The position numbers were made by a program, and so were the translations under genes. The notes under the pieces were generated by a model. The model was given only the letters and a program-made list of their open reading frames with translations. It ran no database searches and had not been told where the DNA came from. From positions 1 to 7,038 of the forward strand of contig JAGRNC010000128.1 of assembly GCA_020440935.1 (NCBI GenBank): a stretch of 7,038 nucleotides of DNA, given 5' to 3'. Of this stretch, positions 6,722 to 7,038 are shown one piece after another. The stretch is from Leptospiraceae bacterium (lineage in GTDB: Bacteria > Spirochaetota > Leptospiria > Leptospirales > Leptonemataceae). Each line of letters begins with the position of its first letter. Positions within the stretch are counted from its first letter, which is position 1.

Positions 6722-7038
6722 ATGAAAATCTATATTGTCGACGACGATCAATCCATTCGCGCTTCGTTGCGCGCCATCCTGGAGGACGAAGAATTCGAGG
6801 TAGAGGATTTTGCAACGGGCAAGACCATGCTCAAAACCCTCAAAACTCGTCGCCCGGACCTGATTTTGCTGGATGTCTGGATGGGCAAAGAGGATGGCCT
6901 GGAAATCCTGGATCGGGTACGCATCGAGTATCCTGCGGTTCCGGTCCTGATGATCAGCGGCCACGGCACCATCGAGCAGGCGGTCAAGGCGATCAAAATG
7001 GGAGCCGTCGACCTGCTGGAAAAGCCCCTATCCATCGA
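6722..7038 (+). CDS. ntrX: NtrX-like response regulator, 3' partial
   Basis: The first 105 codons of a response regulator that runs off the window end. The receiver domain is complete in its key residues: acidic pocket Asp7-Asp8-Asp9, phosphoacceptor Asp51 in LILLDVWM, Ser79 in MISGHG and Lys101 in LEKPLS. The stretch ISGHGTIEQAVKAIKMGAVDLLEKP is characteristic of receivers attached to sigma-54 AAA+ activators such as NtrX. The ATG lies three bases after the ntrY stop with no clear ribosome site, so translation is probably coupled to ntrY. The AAA+ and DNA-binding domains expected in NtrX are outside the window, so NtrX identity rests on the receiver and on the partner kinase. A receiver with a different output domain cannot be excluded. 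Confidence 0.85.
   Translation, partial: MKIYIVDDDQSIRASLRAILEDEEFEVEDFATGKTMLKTLKTRRPDLILLDVWMGKEDGLEILDRVRIEYPAVPVLMISGHGTIEQAVKAIKMGAVDLLEKPLSI

Overview
The window is a tightly packed set of seven genes, all on the + strand, with gaps of 1 to about 31 bases or a 4-base overlap. The one longer gap is about 120 bases and lies between the first two genes. The order is: lptA-like (5' end outside the window), lptB, rpoN, hpf, hprK, ptsH, ntrY-like, ntrX-like (3' end outside the window). Counting both partial genes this makes eight reading frames. No RNA genes, mobile elements, CRISPR arrays, intrinsic terminators or convincing promoters were seen. The layout suggests one long operon whose promoter lies upstream of base 1.

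The organism is a Gram-negative-type (two-membrane) bacterium with LPS transport genes, sigma-54 and an HPr kinase. Base composition is near 50% GC and even along the window, with no sign of recently acquired DNA. Joining lptA/lptB-rpoN-hpf with HPr kinase, HPr and an NtrY/NtrX pair, and lacking the ptsN (EIIA-Ntr) seen in many proteobacterial rpoN clusters, fits a spirochaete of the Leptospira/Leptonema/Turneriella type. A deltaproteobacterium or a related phylum is possible. This assignment is inference from gene order and protein flavour, not from a search.

Region by region: bases 1-1023 encode a multi-repeat OstA/LptA-type periplasmic protein. Bases 1144-1887 encode the LptB ATPase that powers LPS extraction. 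Bases 1900-3291 encode sigma-54, and 3323-3622 a short ribosome hibernation factor. Bases 3624-4904 hold the regulatory phosphotransferase pair HprK and HPr. Bases 4901-7038 hold a sigma-54-type two-component system, with a membrane histidine kinase of NtrY type followed by the receiver of an NtrX-type regulator.

Together the genes couple envelope building (Lpt), a dedicated sigma factor, stationary-phase ribosome protection, a metabolite-sensing kinase acting on HPr, and a membrane sensor whose partner regulator probably activates sigma-54 promoters. These are known families in a partly known arrangement. The most notable points are the local combination, a NtrY-like kinase with no PAS domain, the enlarged LptA-like protein, and the uncertain start of lptB. 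I see no evidence of a wholly new system.
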